A stretch of 64,000 nucleotides of DNA from Streptomyces fulvorobeus (GCF_013167895.1 NZ_BLWC01000001.1:3720001-3784000), one strand, 5' to 3'; shown: positions 23,119-34,456, counted from the first letter of the stretch. The notes: a model not told the origin generated them from the sequence alone. Program-made: numbers and translations.

Positions 23119-24305
23119 TCACTCCGGCGCCGCGGCGCCCGCACGGGCGCGCCACGGCAGTTCCGCCGTGACCGTCGTCGGACCGCCCGAGGGGAGTCGA
23201 GGGCGAAGACCCCGTCGACCGCACCCAGCCGTTCGGCGAGCCCGGCCATGCCCGTACCGCCGTCCATCCGCGCGCCACCGCTCCCGTCGTCCCGCACCTG
23301 GATCAGCAGGCGCTCCCCTGACCGCCACACGTCGACGGTGGCGCGGGTGGCGTGGGCATGTTTGCTGACGTTCTGGAGTAGTTCGGAGACGGTGAAGTAG
23401 GCGATGCCTTCGATGGCCTGGGCGGGTCGTGCGTCGAGGTCGACGTCGACTGTGACGGGGACGGTGCAGCGGGAGGCGATGGCGGAGAGTGCGGCGTCCA
23501 GGCCGCGGTCGGTGAGGACGGCGGGGTGGATGCCGCGGGCGAGGTCGCGTAGTTCCTGGAGGGCGACTTTTACTTCGCCGTGGGCTTCGTCGACCATGCG
23601 GGCGGCGGCTTGGGGGTCGTGGGTGAGTTTCTCCTTGGCCAGTCCGAGGCCCATGGCGAGGGCGACGAGGCGGGCCTGTGCGCCGTCGTGGAGGTCGCGT
23701 TCGATGCGGCGCAGGTCGGCGGCGGCCGTGTCCACCACGACACCCCGGTCCGACTCCAGCTCGGCGATCCTGCGCTCCAGTTCGTCGGAGGGCGGGAGGA
23801 GCCCCCGCACCATGGCCCGGTCGGCGTTGGTCAGACCGCGGGCGATGAAGGGGAGTACGGGCCACAGGACGAACAGGCTGACCAGCGCCACCGCGAACGT
23901 CAGTACGCCCCAGGGCAGCCGGATGAACGCGTACAGCAGGGAACGCCACCCCACCGGGTCCTTCAGCCCCGCCCACAGCCAGGAGAAGAACCCCGACTCG
24001 CGACGGCCGAGCGTGATCGGGCTCGGCTCGTCGATCCGCACCCCGAGCATCGCCCGCGCCCGGCCCCGCTCCATCCGGCCGATCCAGCGGGCGCCCTGGA
24101 GACCCGCCACCAGGACCGGCAGGCCGATCACCGTGACGGAGAGCCCCACGCCGACGCCGATCATGAAAACTGTGTAAACAAAGCCGGCGATCGCCATCGG
24201 GAGGTTGGCCAGCAGGTAGGCGATCTCCTTCCAGGCCCACGGACCCAGGGCGAAGCGGGCGGGCGGCGGCCGGTCGTCGTCCGGCGGGGAGGGGCTCATG
24301 GTCAT
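23119..24305 (-). CDS. Sensor histidine kinase (HisKA_3 type), C-terminus frameshifted
   Basis: A paralogue of the previous kinase with its own diverged N-terminal membrane region (AYLLANLPMAIAGFVYTVFM and following segments) and the same RIERDLHDGAQARLVALAMG phosphoacceptor region. The last part ends in VRDDGSGGARMDGGTGMAGL. As written the frame slips at the GGGG run 23191-23194; one extra base restores SGGPTTVTAELPWRARAG and stop 23119. Without the correction it would run on to 22968. The pair may form heterodimers or sense different signals through one regulator. Confidence 0.88.
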
Positions 24306-24474
24306 ACGGCCCAGCCTGCCGGGCGGGGTCCACGTACGCCATGGGGTACGTGGGTGGGGTGAAGTAGGGATAACCCCACCGTTGCCCGACGCGGCTGCTT
24401 ACCCTCCCTTTAGCAGGGCCTAGACTCCCGTGCGTACAGATCGTCGAACAGGTTCGAGGGAGCGAGAGGCGGAC

Positions 24475-24885
24475 GTGGCGGACATGCGGAGTGTGCCGGA
24501 ATCGACCGTTCTCGCGTCGGAGTACTTCGAGAGCTATTCAGTGGTCGGACTGCTCGCCGTCGTCGGCGTGCTGTTCGTCGCCGTCGCCTTCGGCGCCGGC
24601 CGGCTGCTCAGGCCCGTGGTCCCGACACCGGAGAAGCTCCTCACCTACGAGTGCGGTGTCGACCCTGTGGGAGAGGGCTGGGCGCACACCCAGGTCCGTT
24701 ATTACGTCTACGCCTTCCTCTACGTGATCTTCGCCGTCGACTCGATCTTCCTTTTCCCGTGGGCGACGGTATTCGCCGCCCCCGGATACGGTGCGACCAC
24801 GCTGGTGGAAATGTTCATCTTCCTCGGCTTCCTGGCCGTAGGACTGCTCTACGCATGGAAGAAGGGCGTCCTCGAATGGGCGTGA
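24475..24885 (+). CDS. nuoA: NADH-quinone oxidoreductase subunit A, second copy
   Basis: A membrane subunit of about 136 residues with three hydrophobic segments and the conserved [20 protein letters not shown] loop, which carries the quinone-cavity cysteine. GTG 24475 has a purine-rich site before it; ATG 24484 is an alternative, and the frame is open to 24430. It opens the second complex I operon, and its stop overlaps nuoB. Confidence 0.93.
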   Translation: MADMRSVPESTVLASEYFESYSVVGLLAVVGVLFVAVAFGAGRLLRPVVPTPEKLLTYECGVDPVGEGWAHTQVRYYVYAFLYVIFAVDSIFLFPWATVFAAPGYGATTLVEMFIFLGFLAVGLLYAWKKGVLEWA

Positions 24886-25520
24886 CGAGCGAACCGCGGC
24901 CCGGCCCCGTCGCGCTGCCGGACCCGACCCTGCCGGACCGGGCGCTGCTGGAGCCCAGGAAGCTCGGCGTGCTGTCCCGGCTCGCGCCGGAGCCGATGAA
25001 GGTGGTCCTGAACTGGGGCCGCCGCTACAGCCTGTGGGTGTTCAACTTCGGGCTCGCCTGCTGCGCCATCGAGTTCATCGCCGCCTCCATGGCCCGGCAC
25101 GACTTCATGCGCCTCGGCGTCATCCCGTTCGCACCCGGTCCCCGCCAGGCCGACCTCATGGTCGTGTCCGGCACCGTGACGGACAAGATGGCCCCGGCCG
25201 TGAAGCGGCTCTACGAGCAGATGCCCGAGCCGAAGTACGTCATCTCCTTCGGGGCCTGCTCCAACTGCGGCGGCCCCTACTGGGATTCGTACGCCGTGAC
25301 GAAGGGCGTCGACCAGATCATCCCGGTCGACGTCTACGTACCGGGCTGCCCGCCCCGGCCGGAGGCCCTGCTCCAGGGCATCATCAAGCTCCAGGAGAAG
25401 ATCGCCCGCGAGTCGCTCGCCGAGCGGTACGGCACGCCCGGCACCGGCCGCCCTTCCGCCGCCGCACTCCGCAGCGGTCTGGTCGCGCCCCCGACGACGC
25501 CGGGGGAGGCGCGGAAGTGA
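24876..25520 (+). CDS. nuoB: NADH-quinone oxidoreductase subunit B, second copy
   Basis: A 214-residue peripheral subunit that carries the terminal N2 [4Fe-4S] cluster. All four ligands are present: the tandem pair in [10 protein letters not shown], one in [15 protein letters not shown], and one in [12 protein letters not shown]. The ATG overlaps the nuoA stop. An intact N2 site means that electron transfer to quinone is possible for this second set. Confidence 0.96.
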   Translation: MGVTSEPRPGPVALPDPTLPDRALLEPRKLGVLSRLAPEPMKVVLNWGRRYSLWVFNFGLACCAIEFIAASMARHDFMRLGVIPFAPGPRQADLMVVSGTVTDKMAPAVKRLYEQMPEPKYVISFGACSNCGGPYWDSYAVTKGVDQIIPVDVYVPGCPPRPEALLQGIIKLQEKIARESLAERYGTPGTGRPSAAALRSGLVAPPTTPGEARK

Positions 25521-26722
25521 ACGCGCCCACGCCCCCCTCCACCGCCTCAGCCGCCTACGACCGCCTCCCGGACGCGGTCACCGAGATCTTCGGTGCGCAG
25601 GCCACGGCCGAGTACGCCTACGACCTGCTGACCGTGGACGTGCCAGCGGCCTCCTGGACCGCCGCGCTCCGGACGGCCCGCGACGAGCTGGGCCTCAGCT
25701 ACTTCGACTGGCTCAGCGCCGTCGACGAAGGGGAGACGGGCTTCCGGGTCTGCGCGCATGTCGCGGCACCGCATGCGGGCTCCGGGACGGCTTCCCCGGC
25801 GTCTTCCGGCCCCGGCGCCGGAACGGCTCCAGGGGCCCGGAGGGTACGGCGCCTCCTCGTCCGTACGACCGTCCCGCACGGCGCCCCCTCCCTCCCCACC
25901 GCCCTCGGCGTCTACGCGGGTGCCGACTGGCACGAGCGCGAGACGCACGAGATGTTCGGCATCGCCTTCGAGGGGCACCCGCACCTGGTCCCGCTGCTGC
26001 TGCCCGAGAACTTCGAGGGCCACCCGCTGCGCAAGGACTTCGTCCTGGCCGCCCGCGTCGCCAAGGCATGGCCCGGCGCCAAGGAACCGGGCGAGTCCGA
26101 ACACGGCGGCCCCAAGCGGCGCACCATGCTCCCGCCGGGAGTCCCCGACCCGAACGAGTGGGGCCCGCTGAAGGGCCAGCTCCCCCCTGCCCCGGCCCGC
26201 CCGGCCAGAGCGGCCCGCCCCGCGGGCGACCGTCCGGCCCGCCGCGCCCGGCCCGCGGCGGAGGACGAGGCGACGACTCCGGCTCCGCCCGCGGCCACCC
26301 CTGCCCCGGCTGCCCCCGCACGCCGCTCCCGCAGCGTGTCCCAGGGCTCCGCGAGCCAGCAACCGGACGCGGGCGGCGCCCCGGACGAGGGCAGTGCCCC
26401 GGACGCGAACGGTGCTCAGGGGGCGGCCGGTACTCCGGATGCGCCTGGTGCTCCTGGTGCTTCGGACGCCGCCGGCGCTCCGGACCCGGCCACCGCTCCG
26501 GACCCGGTCACCGCTCCGGACCCGGTCACCGCCCCGGACCCGGTCACCGCTCCGCGCCCGGTCGCCGCTCCGCGAGCGACTCCCCGCAGTGCGGACGCGC
26601 CGTGGCGCGAAGCCGGCCCGGCTCCGTCCGAGCCCACGGACGCCCCCGCGCGCCCGGAGGCCGCCCCTGGAACCGACCCCGAGACCGACCCGGACCACCC
26701 CGCCGGAGGCGATACCGCGTGA
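25517..26722 (+). CDS. nuoC: NADH-quinone oxidoreductase subunit C, second copy, with long tail
   Basis: The first 210 or so residues are a NuoC domain with [19 protein letters not shown] and [20 protein letters not shown], ending near [11 protein letters not shown]. The family usually ends about there. Here a further tail of roughly 190 residues follows, rich in Ala, Pro, Asp and Thr, with tandem DPVTAP units near residues 335-345. There is no fused NuoD domain. GTG 25517 overlaps the nuoB stop; the last codon overlaps nuoH. Confidence 0.9.
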   Translation: MNAPTPPSTASAAYDRLPDAVTEIFGAQATAEYAYDLLTVDVPAASWTAALRTARDELGLSYFDWLSAVDEGETGFRVCAHVAAPHAGSGTASPASSGPGAGTAPGARRVRRLLVRTTVPHGAPSLPTALGVYAGADWHERETHEMFGIAFEGHPHLVPLLLPENFEGHPLRKDFVLAARVAKAWPGAKEPGESEHGGPKRRTMLPPGVPDPNEWGPLKGQLPPAPARPARAARPAGDRPARRARPAAEDEATTPAPPAATPAPAAPARRSRSVSQGSASQQPDAGGAPDEGSAPDANGAQGAAGTPDAPGAPGASDAAGAPDPATAPDPVTAPDPVTAPDPVTAPRPVAAPRATPRSADAPWREAGPAPSEPTDAPARPEAAPGTDPETDPDHPAGGDTA

Positions 26723-27687
26723 ACGACGTACTCGACGTCGCCCTCCGGCTCCTCATCGTCTTCGCGGTCTTCATGCTCGTCCCCCTCGTCGTGGGCCAGG
26801 CCGAGCACAAGGTGATGGCCCACATGCAGGGCCGCCTCGGCCCCATGTACGCGGGCGGTTTCCACGGCTGGGCCCAGCTCGCCGCCGACGGCGTGAAGTT
26901 CGTACAGAAGGAGGACATCGTCCCGGCCCAGGCCGACCGGCGCGTCTTCCAGCTCGCGCCCGCGGTCGCCCTCCTCCCGTACCTCCTCGTGCTCGTCGCC
27001 ATCCCCATCGGGCCGGGTGAGGGCGCGGTCGGCCAGGTCGTCGACGCGGGCATCTTCTTCGTGCTCGCCGTCATGGGCGTCGGCGTGCTCGGCTCGCTCA
27101 TGGCCGGGTGGGCTTCGGCCAACAAGTTCTCCCTCCTCGGCGGCCTGCGCACCGCCGCGCAACTGCTCGCGTACGAACTGCCGATGCTGCTCGCCGCCGC
27201 CTCGGTGGCCATGGCGGCGGGCACGGTCTCCCTCCCCGGCATCCTCAACGCCTTCGAGTGGTGGTGGCTGCCCTGGCAGATCGTGGGAGCCCTGGTCTTC
27301 TTCGTGGCCGGCCTCGCCGAACTCCAGCGCCCGCCGTTCGACATGCCGGTCGCCGACTCGGAGATCATCTTCGGCGCCTACACCGAGTACACCGGTCTGC
27401 GCTTCGCGCTGTTCCTGCTCGCCGAGTACGCGGGCATCGTCGTGCTGTGCGGACTGACCACCGTCCTCTTCCTGGGCGGCTGGCACGGCCCGCTCGGCGC
27501 CGACGGGCTCGGCTGGGTCTGGACGCTCCTCAAGACCGCGGTCCTCGCCTTCGTCGTCATCTGGCTGCGCGTGAGCTACCCCCGACTCCGCGAGGACCAG
27601 TTGCAGAAGCTCGCCTGGACCGTGCTCATCCCGCTCGCCCTCGCGCAGATCGCGCTGACCGGCATCGTGAAGGTGGCGATCAACTAG
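26719..27687 (+). CDS. nuoH: NADH-quinone oxidoreductase subunit H, second copy
   Basis: A 322-residue membrane subunit that forms much of the quinone channel. Key stretches are [40 protein letters not shown] and [20 protein letters not shown] with its conserved glutamates. It starts directly after nuoC; nuoD, E, F and G, which lie between C and H in full operons, are absent. Confidence 0.96.
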   Translation: MNDVLDVALRLLIVFAVFMLVPLVVGQAEHKVMAHMQGRLGPMYAGGFHGWAQLAADGVKFVQKEDIVPAQADRRVFQLAPAVALLPYLLVLVAIPIGPGEGAVGQVVDAGIFFVLAVMGVGVLGSLMAGWASANKFSLLGGLRTAAQLLAYELPMLLAAASVAMAAGTVSLPGILNAFEWWWLPWQIVGALVFFVAGLAELQRPPFDMPVADSEIIFGAYTEYTGLRFALFLLAEYAGIVVLCGLTTVLFLGGWHGPLGADGLGWVWTLLKTAVLAFVVIWLRVSYPRLREDQLQKLAWTVLIPLALAQIALTGIVKVAIN

Positions 27688-28361
27688 TGGCTCCCATCCC
27701 CGGCTCCGGCCTGGCCAAAGGTCTCGCCGTCACCCTGCGGACCATGACGAAGCGCACGGTCACCGCGCAGTACCCCGACGTCCAGCCCGAACTGCCGCCC
27801 CGCAGCCGTGGCGTCATCGGACTGTTCGAGGAGAACTGCACGGTCTGCATGCTCTGTGCCCGTGAGTGCCCCGACTGGTGCATCTACATCGACTCCCACA
27901 AGGAGACGGTGCCCGCCGCCGCACCGGGGGGCCGCGAGCGCAGCCGCAACGTCCTGGACCGCTTCGCCATCGACTTCGCCCTCTGCATGTACTGCGGTAT
28001 CTGCATCGAGGTCTGTCCTTTCGACGCGCTGTTCTGGTCGCCGGAGTTCGAGTACGCGGAGACGGACATCCTGGAGCTCACCCACGAGCGCGACAAGCTC
28101 CGCGACTGGATGTGGACCGTGCCCGAGCCGCCGGCGCTCGACCCGGGAGCCGAGGAGCCGAAGGAGCTCGCGGCCGCCCGTAAGACGGCGGACAAGCTCA
28201 AGGCCCAGCAGGTACAGGAGGCCGAGGCAGCCCAGGTGGCCGAGGCAGCCCAGCAGGCGCACGAGCCCCAGCAGCCCCGGAGCACCCCGCAGCCCCGAAG
28301 CACCCCGCAGCCCCGGAGCACCCCGCACCCCGAGGAACCCGGACAGGAGGGCCAGGCGTGA
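27687..28361 (+). CDS. nuoI: NADH-quinone oxidoreductase subunit I, second copy
   Basis: A 224-residue ferredoxin-like subunit with two [4Fe-4S] motifs, [16 protein letters not shown] and [19 protein letters not shown] is nested in the nuoH stop (TAGTG). After about residue 160 there is a low-complexity tail with [15 protein letters not shown] and three near-perfect PRSTPQ repeats, comparable to the tail on NuoC. The two clusters would link NuoB to whatever delivers electrons. Confidence 0.95.
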   Translation: MAPIPGSGLAKGLAVTLRTMTKRTVTAQYPDVQPELPPRSRGVIGLFEENCTVCMLCARECPDWCIYIDSHKETVPAAAPGGRERSRNVLDRFAIDFALCMYCGICIEVCPFDALFWSPEFEYAETDILELTHERDKLRDWMWTVPEPPALDPGAEEPKELAAARKTADKLKAQQVQEAEAAQVAEAAQQAHEPQQPRSTPQPRSTPQPRSTPHPEEPGQEGQA

Positions 28362-28930
28362 CCCTCGCAGCCGCCGCGGCCCACCCGGGATTCCTCTCCC
28401 CGACCGGTGTGGAGATCGCCTTCCTCCTGGTCGGCCTCGCCACCTTCGGCGCGGCCGTCATCACCGTCACGACCAAGCAGCTCGTGCACGCCGCACTCTG
28501 GCTCGTCGTGGCGCTCGGCGGCATCGCCGTCGAGTACCTCCTGCTCACCGCCGAGTTCATCGCCTGGGTCCAGGTACTGATCTACGTCGGTTCCGTCGTC
28601 GTCCTCCTCCTCTTCGGCCTGATGCTCACCAAGGCCCCCATCGGCCGCTCCCCGGACGCCGACTCGGGCAACCGGTGGGTCGCGGCGGCCGTGGCCGTGA
28701 CCGCGGCCACCGCCCTCGTCTGGGTCGTCGTGGACGCCTTCCGCACCACCTGGATCGACCTCGAAGGCCCGGCCCAGGGCTCCACCGACGCCACCGGGGA
28801 ATTCCTCTTCCGGCACTGGGTGCTGCCCTTCGAAGCGCTCTCCGTCCTCCTGCTCGCCGCCCTCATCGGCGCGATCGTCCTGTCCCGCAAGGACCGAGCG
28901 GGCACGAGCCACCGAGAGGACAAGCGCTGA
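28358..28930 (+). CDS. nuoJ: NADH-quinone oxidoreductase subunit J, second copy
   Basis: A 190-residue, five-segment membrane subunit. The stretch [20 protein letters not shown] and [20 protein letters not shown] is diagnostic for NuoJ. It overlaps nuoI (GTGA) and nuoK (TGATG). Confidence 0.95.
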   Translation: MTLAAAAAHPGFLSPTGVEIAFLLVGLATFGAAVITVTTKQLVHAALWLVVALGGIAVEYLLLTAEFIAWVQVLIYVGSVVVLLLFGLMLTKAPIGRSPDADSGNRWVAAAVAVTAATALVWVVVDAFRTTWIDLEGPAQGSTDATGEFLFRHWVLPFEALSVLLLAALIGAIVLSRKDRAGTSHREDKR

Positions 28931-29337
28931 TGCACCTCGCCTATCCCACCGTGCTGGCCGCTCTCCTCTTCTGCACCGGGCTGTACGGGGTACTCGCCCG
29001 CCGCAACGCGATCCTCGTCCTCATGTCCGTCGAGCTGATGCTCAACGCCGTCAACCTCAACCTGGTCGCCTTCGACGTGTGGCTGCGCGACGCGCTCCAC
29101 TCCGGCCAGGCCCTCACGCTCTTCACCATCGCCATCGCCGCGGCCGAGATCGGCATCGGCATGGCGATCGTCCTCGCCGTCTACCGCAACCGCGGCAGCT
29201 CCGACGTCGACCGTCTCCGCGACACCGCCGAGACCGAAGCGGCCGAGACGCTCCCCGGCGACGAGGACACCCACGACGCCGAAGACCAGGCCACTGCTCC
29301 GGCAGGGAAGGCAAAGAAGGCTGAGGCCACCGCGTGA
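28930..29337 (+). CDS. nuoK: NADH-quinone oxidoreductase subunit K, second copy
   Basis: Residues 1-98 are NuoK with [21 protein letters not shown] further 35-residue acidic and Ala/Lys-rich tail is absent from the first copy. Three membrane segments are present. ATG overlaps the nuoJ stop by one base. Confidence 0.95.
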   Translation: MHLAYPTVLAALLFCTGLYGVLARRNAILVLMSVELMLNAVNLNLVAFDVWLRDALHSGQALTLFTIAIAAAEIGIGMAIVLAVYRNRGSSDVDRLRDTAETEAAETLPGDEDTHDAEDQATAPAGKAKKAEATA

Positions 29338-31334
29338 CCACCACGACCCTCGCCGTCCTCGTCCCCCTCCTGCCGTTCCTCGGTGCCGCGGCCGGTCTGC
29401 TGCTCGGCCGCACGGCCCCCGGGTTCGTACGCCCGCTCGCCGTGCTGCCCACGCTCGCCGCCGCCGTGATCGCCGCCGTCGTCGCCGCACGCCAGGGCGG
29501 CGGCCGGGCCATCGACGCCGCCACCCAGCTGACGCCCACCGGCTCCGTACCGATCGACCTCGCCCTGCACCTCGACGGCTTCGCGGTCCTGGTGGCCCTG
29601 CTCGTCGGACTCGTCGCCACCTGCGTACAGCTCTACTCGACCGCCTACCTGCGCGACGACCCCCGCTACCCCTCCTACGCGGCCCTGGTCTCCCTCTTCA
29701 CCTCCGCGATGCTGCTCGTCGTCTACTCCGGCGACCTGATGGTGCTCCTGGTCGGCTGGGAGGTCATGGGCATCTGCTCCTACTTCCTCGTCGGCCACTA
29801 CTGGGAGACCCCGGAAGCCCGCGCCGCCTCCCTCAAGGCGTTCCTGGTCACCAAGCTCGGCGACGTCCCCTTCCTCATCGGTCTGTTCGCGCTCGCCGCC
29901 GACACCGGCACCTTCCGTATCACCGGCATCCTCGGCGCCGTCGCGAACGGCGGCCTCGACCACCCCACCCTCATCGCCCTGCTGCTCCTCGCGGGCGTGG
30001 CCGGCAAGTCCGCGCAGTTCCCCCTGCACACCTGGCTGCCCGACGCGATGGCCGGCCCCACCCCCGTCTCCGCGCTGATCCACGCCGCGACGATGGTCGC
30101 CGCCGGTATCTACTTCGTGGCCCGGCTCCTCCCCGTCTTCGCCGCATCCGGCGCGGCCCTCGTCGTCCTCGCGGTGATGGCCGCCGTCACGATGATCGGC
30201 TCCGGACTCGCCGCCCTCGCACAGGACGACATCAAGCGCGTCCTCGCCTACTCGACCATCGGCCAGCTCGGCTACATGGCGGGCGCCCTCGCCGTCGCCG
30301 ACCGCGGCGCCGCCGTCTTCCACCTCATCTCGCACGGTGCCTTCAAGGCAGTCCTCTTCCTCGCCGCAGGCGTCGTCATCCACGCCGCGGGGACCAACTC
30401 ACTGGCCACCATGTCCCGCATGGGCGGTCTGGCGAAACGCGTCCCGGACGCCTACTGGACGATGACCGTCGCCCTCCTCGCCCTGGCCGCCATTCCGCCG
30501 TTCGCCGGCTTCTTCTCCAAGGAAGCCGTCCTCGTCGCGGCCGAGCACGCGGCCCTGGGCGACCGTGACGTGGCTCCGGCGGCCGCGGGCTGGACGATCC
30601 TCGTCGCCGGACTGCTCGCCGCCGTCCTCACCGCCGCGTACGCCACCCGTCTCTGGCTCCTCGCGTTCAGGGGACACGGCGCCGAGGCCCCCGACCACGG
30701 CAGGCAGCCCGCCGCGATGACCTCCGTCCTGTGGGTCCTCGCCCTGCCCACCATCGGTTTCGGACTGACCGCCGGCGTGCTCACGGACTGGTTCGACGGC
30801 CACAGCCTCACCCCGACCGTCACCGCCGCCGTCCTCTCCACGGGTGTCGGACTCGTCGGCGGCCTCGTCACCTACGGCGCCTGGCGCCACACCACCGCCC
30901 TCGCAGCCCGCACCCCGGTCGGCATGGTCGTCGCCCATCCCGACGCCGAGCCGGCGCTCGTCGAGATCGAGGCACTGACCGCGCACCGGGCCGCCTACGG
31001 CACCACCGGGGACGCCCCCGACCCCGCGGACCCCGGCCGGCTGCTGCTCGGACCGCTCCACCACCACGCCGCCACCGGCTTCCACCTCGACGCGCTGTAC
31101 ACGACGCTGTTCGTCCGGCCCGTCGAGGCCGCCGCCCGCCTGGTCCGCTTCCTGGACCGCGAGGTGGTCGACACCTACGTACGCGGCTCCGGCACCGGAG
31201 CACGCTGGCTCGGCACCGCCGTCCGCCGCGCCCAGACCGGCAACGTGCAGACCTACCTCGGCGCGCTGCTGGCCGGTTCCCTTGTCCTGGCGATCGCCGC
31301 CGTCGTTTCCGCCAACGTCAACGCCGGGTCGTGA
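29334..31334 (+). CDS. nuoL: NADH-quinone oxidoreductase subunit L, second copy
   Basis: A 666-residue proton-pumping subunit. It contains [40 protein letters not shown] and [17 protein letters not shown]. The C-terminal region includes the amphipathic lateral-helix part and a final hydrophobic segment. It overlaps nuoK2 and is followed 3 bases later by nuoM2. Confidence 0.96.
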   Translation: MTTTTLAVLVPLLPFLGAAAGLLLGRTAPGFVRPLAVLPTLAAAVIAAVVAARQGGGRAIDAATQLTPTGSVPIDLALHLDGFAVLVALLVGLVATCVQLYSTAYLRDDPRYPSYAALVSLFTSAMLLVVYSGDLMVLLVGWEVMGICSYFLVGHYWETPEARAASLKAFLVTKLGDVPFLIGLFALAADTGTFRITGILGAVANGGLDHPTLIALLLLAGVAGKSAQFPLHTWLPDAMAGPTPVSALIHAATMVAAGIYFVARLLPVFAASGAALVVLAVMAAVTMIGSGLAALAQDDIKRVLAYSTIGQLGYMAGALAVADRGAAVFHLISHGAFKAVLFLAAGVVIHAAGTNSLATMSRMGGLAKRVPDAYWTMTVALLALAAIPPFAGFFSKEAVLVAAEHAALGDRDVAPAAAGWTILVAGLLAAVLTAAYATRLWLLAFRGHGAEAPDHGRQPAAMTSVLWVLALPTIGFGLTAGVLTDWFDGHSLTPTVTAAVLSTGVGLVGGLVTYGAWRHTTALAARTPVGMVVAHPDAEPALVEIEALTAHRAAYGTTGDAPDPADPGRLLLGPLHHHAATGFHLDALYTTLFVRPVEAAARLVRFLDREVVDTYVRGSGTGARWLGTAVRRAQTGNVQTYLGALLAGSLVLAIAAVVSANVNAGS

Positions 31335-31337
31335 GCC

Positions 31338-32918
31338 GTGATCGATATCAGCGAATCAGTGATGCAGTTCCTTCTCGCGTTCATCGTCGTCGCCCCTCTC
31401 ATCGGCGCCGCCGCGGCCCTGCTCCCCGCCCCGCCAGGGCTGAGGGGGAAGAACCCGGAACAGGCCGTGCTGCGCCACGGAGTGACCGTCACCGGCCTGG
31501 TCCTTCTCGCGGCGGTCGTCCTGGCCATCGGCTTCGACCACGACCAGCCGTCGACAATGCAGGCGAGCACCGACATCAGCTGGATTCCGGCGCTCGACGT
31601 CCGGATCCATCTCGGTGTGGACGGCATCTCGCTCCCCCTTCTCGTCCTGACCGCGCTGCTGACCTTCCTCTGCGCGCTCCACAGCTACTTCAAGCTGCCG
31701 GCGGGACCCTCCCCGAAGGCGTTCGTCGCACTGGTCCTCGTCCTGGAGTCCGGCACCCTCGCGACCTTCGCCGTCCTCGACCTGCTGCTGTTCTTCCTGG
31801 CGTTCGAGATGGTCCTCATCCCGATGTACTTCCTCATCGCCCGCTGGGGCGGCGAGAGGAAGCAGGCCGCCGCCTGGAAGTTCATCCTCTACACCCTGCT
31901 CGGCTCGGTGATCATGCTGCTCGGGCTGCTCCTCATCGGCCTGGAGAGCGGCACCTTCGACATGGTGGCACTCGCCACTGACAACGGCCGCGGACTCACC
32001 TCGTCCGTGCAGGTCATCGCCGTACTGGCCATCGGGATCGGCCTCGCGGTGAAGACCCCGATGTGGCCGCTGCACAGCTGGCTCCCCGACGCCCACACCG
32101 CCGCGCCCACCGTAGGCTCGGTCCTGCTCGCGGGCGTCCTGCTGAAGATGGGCACGTACGGGTTCGTACGCATCCTGCTCCCCGTCACCCCCGAGGGGAT
32201 GCACACCTTCGCGCCCTACCTCGCCGCCTTCGCGGTGGTGGGCATCATCTACGGATCGCTGGCCTGCCTCGCGCTCGTCCGCCCCGGCGCCAAGGGCGAC
32301 CTCAAGCGCCTGATCGCGTACTCCTCCGTGGGCCACATGGGCTTCGTACTGCTCGGTATCGCGACCATGACCCCCACCGGCGTCAACGGCGCGCTGTTCG
32401 CCAACATCGCCCACGGACTCATCACCGGCCTGCTCTTCTTCCTGGTCGGAGCGGTCAAGGACCGGTACGGCACCGCCGATCTCGACACCCTCGCCGGCGC
32501 CACCGGAGCCGCGCTCTACGGCCGGGCACCCCGCCTCGGGGCCCTGCTCGCCTTCGCCGCGGTCGCCTCGCTCGGCCTCCCGGGCCTCGCCGGATTCTGG
32601 GGCGAGATGCTCACCCTGTTCGGTGCGTTCGACCCCGCGGCCGGGCTCAGCCGCCCCGCCTTCCTCACCTTCATGGCGATCGGCGCCCTGGGCACCCTCC
32701 TCACCGCCGCGTACATGCTGCTCGTGGTACGCCGTGTCTGCATGGGCGATCCCACCGACCACCAGCGGGAGCCGCGGGTCGCGGACATCCAGAGCCACGA
32801 GTTCGCCGCCTGGACCCCGCTCGCCGCCCTCACCGTCATCGCCGGACTCTGGCCCGCCGTCCTCCTCGGCCTCACCGACCCGGCCGTGCAGAAGCTCCTC
32901 GCAGGAGGCAAGTCGTGA
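31338..32918 (+). CDS. nuoM: NADH-quinone oxidoreductase subunit M, second copy
   Basis: A 526-residue proton-pumping subunit with FFLAFEMVLIPMYFLIARWG, TPMWPLHSWLPDAHTAAPTV and LKRLIAYSSVGHMGFVLLGI. It couples to nuoN2 by GTGA. It is clearly diverged from the nuoM at 2.65 kb, so the two operons are old paralogues and not a recent duplication. Confidence 0.96.
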   Translation: MIDISESVMQFLLAFIVVAPLIGAAAALLPAPPGLRGKNPEQAVLRHGVTVTGLVLLAAVVLAIGFDHDQPSTMQASTDISWIPALDVRIHLGVDGISLPLLVLTALLTFLCALHSYFKLPAGPSPKAFVALVLVLESGTLATFAVLDLLLFFLAFEMVLIPMYFLIARWGGERKQAAAWKFILYTLLGSVIMLLGLLLIGLESGTFDMVALATDNGRGLTSSVQVIAVLAIGIGLAVKTPMWPLHSWLPDAHTAAPTVGSVLLAGVLLKMGTYGFVRILLPVTPEGMHTFAPYLAAFAVVGIIYGSLACLALVRPGAKGDLKRLIAYSSVGHMGFVLLGIATMTPTGVNGALFANIAHGLITGLLFFLVGAVKDRYGTADLDTLAGATGAALYGRAPRLGALLAFAAVASLGLPGLAGFWGEMLTLFGAFDPAAGLSRPAFLTFMAIGALGTLLTAAYMLLVVRRVCMGDPTDHQREPRVADIQSHEFAAWTPLAALTVIAGLWPAVLLGLTDPAVQKLLAGGKS

Positions 32919-34456
32919 CCGCAGCCGTCGTCACCACCGCGGCCGGGAGCACCGCGAGCCTCGTCCAGTCCGTCGACTGGCTCGCGATCGCGCCCCCCGT
33001 CATCGCCGCCACCACGGCCCTCGGGGTGCTCGTCGCCGACCTCTTCGTCAGCGAACGCCGCAAGCCGTACCTCGGATACGCCTCCGTCGCCGGACTCGTG
33101 GCCGCTCTCGCCTTCCTCCTGCCGCTGCGCGCCGGCGACCGCTCCACCTTCTGCGTCCCCGCTCCCGGCGACGCCTGCAGCTACACCGCCGACCACTTCG
33201 CCCTGGTCATCCAGGCCCTCGTGCTCGGCGGCGCGCTGCTCACCGCGCTCCTCTCCCTGGACGACACCCGCAAGCTCCCCGCGGGGGAGTACTGGTTCCT
33301 CCTGCTCTCCTCGGCGGCCGGCGCCGCACTCCTGCCCGCCGCACGCGACCTCGCCACGCTCGTCGTCGCCCTCGAAGTCGCCTCGCTCCCCGCGTTCGCG
33401 CTCGTCGGCATCAAGCGCGGCGACCGGCGCTCGTCCGAAGCGGCGCTGAAGTTCTTCCTGTCCTCCGTCGTCGCCACCGCCGTCATGCTCCTCGGCGTCG
33501 GCTTCGTGTACGCGACGACCGGCACCCTGCACCTCACCGAGATCGCGGCCCGCCTCGACGACGTACCGGGCCAGTTCGACACGCTCGCCAAGACGGGTGT
33601 CGTCCTCACCCTCGTGGGATTCGCGTTCAAGACGGCCGCCGCGCCGTTCCACTTCTGGGTTCCCGAAACCTATGTCGGCGCACCGCTGCCGATCGCCGCG
33701 TACCTCTCCGTCGTCGGCAAGGCGGTCGGCTTCTCCGGTCTCGTCCTCGTCACCGTGATCGCGTTCCCGGCCTACGCCGACGTCTGGGGGCCGGCCGTCG
33801 CCGTCCTCGCCGCGCTCACCATGACCATCGGCAACGTGGCGGCGCTGCGCCAGAGCGCCACGCGGGCCCGAAGCGCCGTACGCCTGCTCGCCTGGTCCTC
33901 CGTAGCCCAGGCCGGCTACCTCCTGGTGCCGATCGCCGCCGCCGCGTACGCCGGCGACGAGCGGATCGGCTCGACCGTCGCGTACGCCCTGATGTACGCC
34001 GTCGTGAACCTCGGCGCCTTCGCGGTGGCCGCCCTGGTGGCCCGTACGCACCCCGGCAACCGGATCTCCGACTACCGGGGCCTGTACGCCGCCCGCCCCC
34101 TCACCGCGCTCGCGATGGGCTTCTTCCTGCTCTGTCTGGCGGGACTGCCGCCGGGCATCATCGGCCTCTTCGCCAAGGTGACCGTGTTCTCGGCCGCTGT
34201 GGACGCGGGGCTCGGCTGGCTGGCGGTCGTCATGGCGGTCAACGTGGTGATCGCCCTCTACTACTACCTCCAGTGGACCGCGGCCCTCTTCCGGAGCCCC
34301 GAGCCCACCGAAGGGGCCACCGAGGCCCCCGCCGCCGCCCGGCCGCGCGTCCCGGCCCCCCTCACCACGGCGATCGTCCTCACCGCCGCCGCCGGCATCG
34401 TCCTCTCGGGCGCCCCGCAGCTCGTCCTCAGGTTCGCCGCCGTCAACCTGTTCTGA
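32915..34456 (+). CDS. nuoN: NADH-quinone oxidoreductase subunit N, second copy
   Basis: A 513-residue proton-pumping subunit and last gene of the second set. It has TLVVALEVASLPAFALVGIK, KTAAAPFHFWVPETYVGAPL and VRLLAWSSVAQAGYLLVPIA. It starts inside the nuoM2 stop. About 290 bases without a visible gene follow before htpX. Confidence 0.96.
   Translation: MTAAVVTTAAGSTASLVQSVDWLAIAPPVIAATTALGVLVADLFVSERRKPYLGYASVAGLVAALAFLLPLRAGDRSTFCVPAPGDACSYTADHFALVIQALVLGGALLTALLSLDDTRKLPAGEYWFLLLSSAAGAALLPAARDLATLVVALEVASLPAFALVGIKRGDRRSSEAALKFFLSSVVATAVMLLGVGFVYATTGTLHLTEIAARLDDVPGQFDTLAKTGVVLTLVGFAFKTAAAPFHFWVPETYVGAPLPIAAYLSVVGKAVGFSGLVLVTVIAFPAYADVWGPAVAVLAALTMTIGNVAALRQSATRARSAVRLLAWSSVAQAGYLLVPIAAAAYAGDERIGSTVAYALMYAVVNLGAFAVAALVARTHPGNRISDYRGLYAARPLTALAMGFFLLCLAGLPPGIIGLFAKVTVFSAAVDAGLGWLAVVMAVNVVIALYYYLQWTAALFRSPEPTEGATEAPAAARPRVPAPLTTAIVLTAAAGIVLSGAPQLVLRFAAVNLF

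Noticed and set aside
27808..29337. Long alternative-frame ORF covering nuoI-nuoK of the second set
   Set aside because: Only its 3' end is the real nuoK frame; the rest is Arg/Ser-rich out-of-frame translation.
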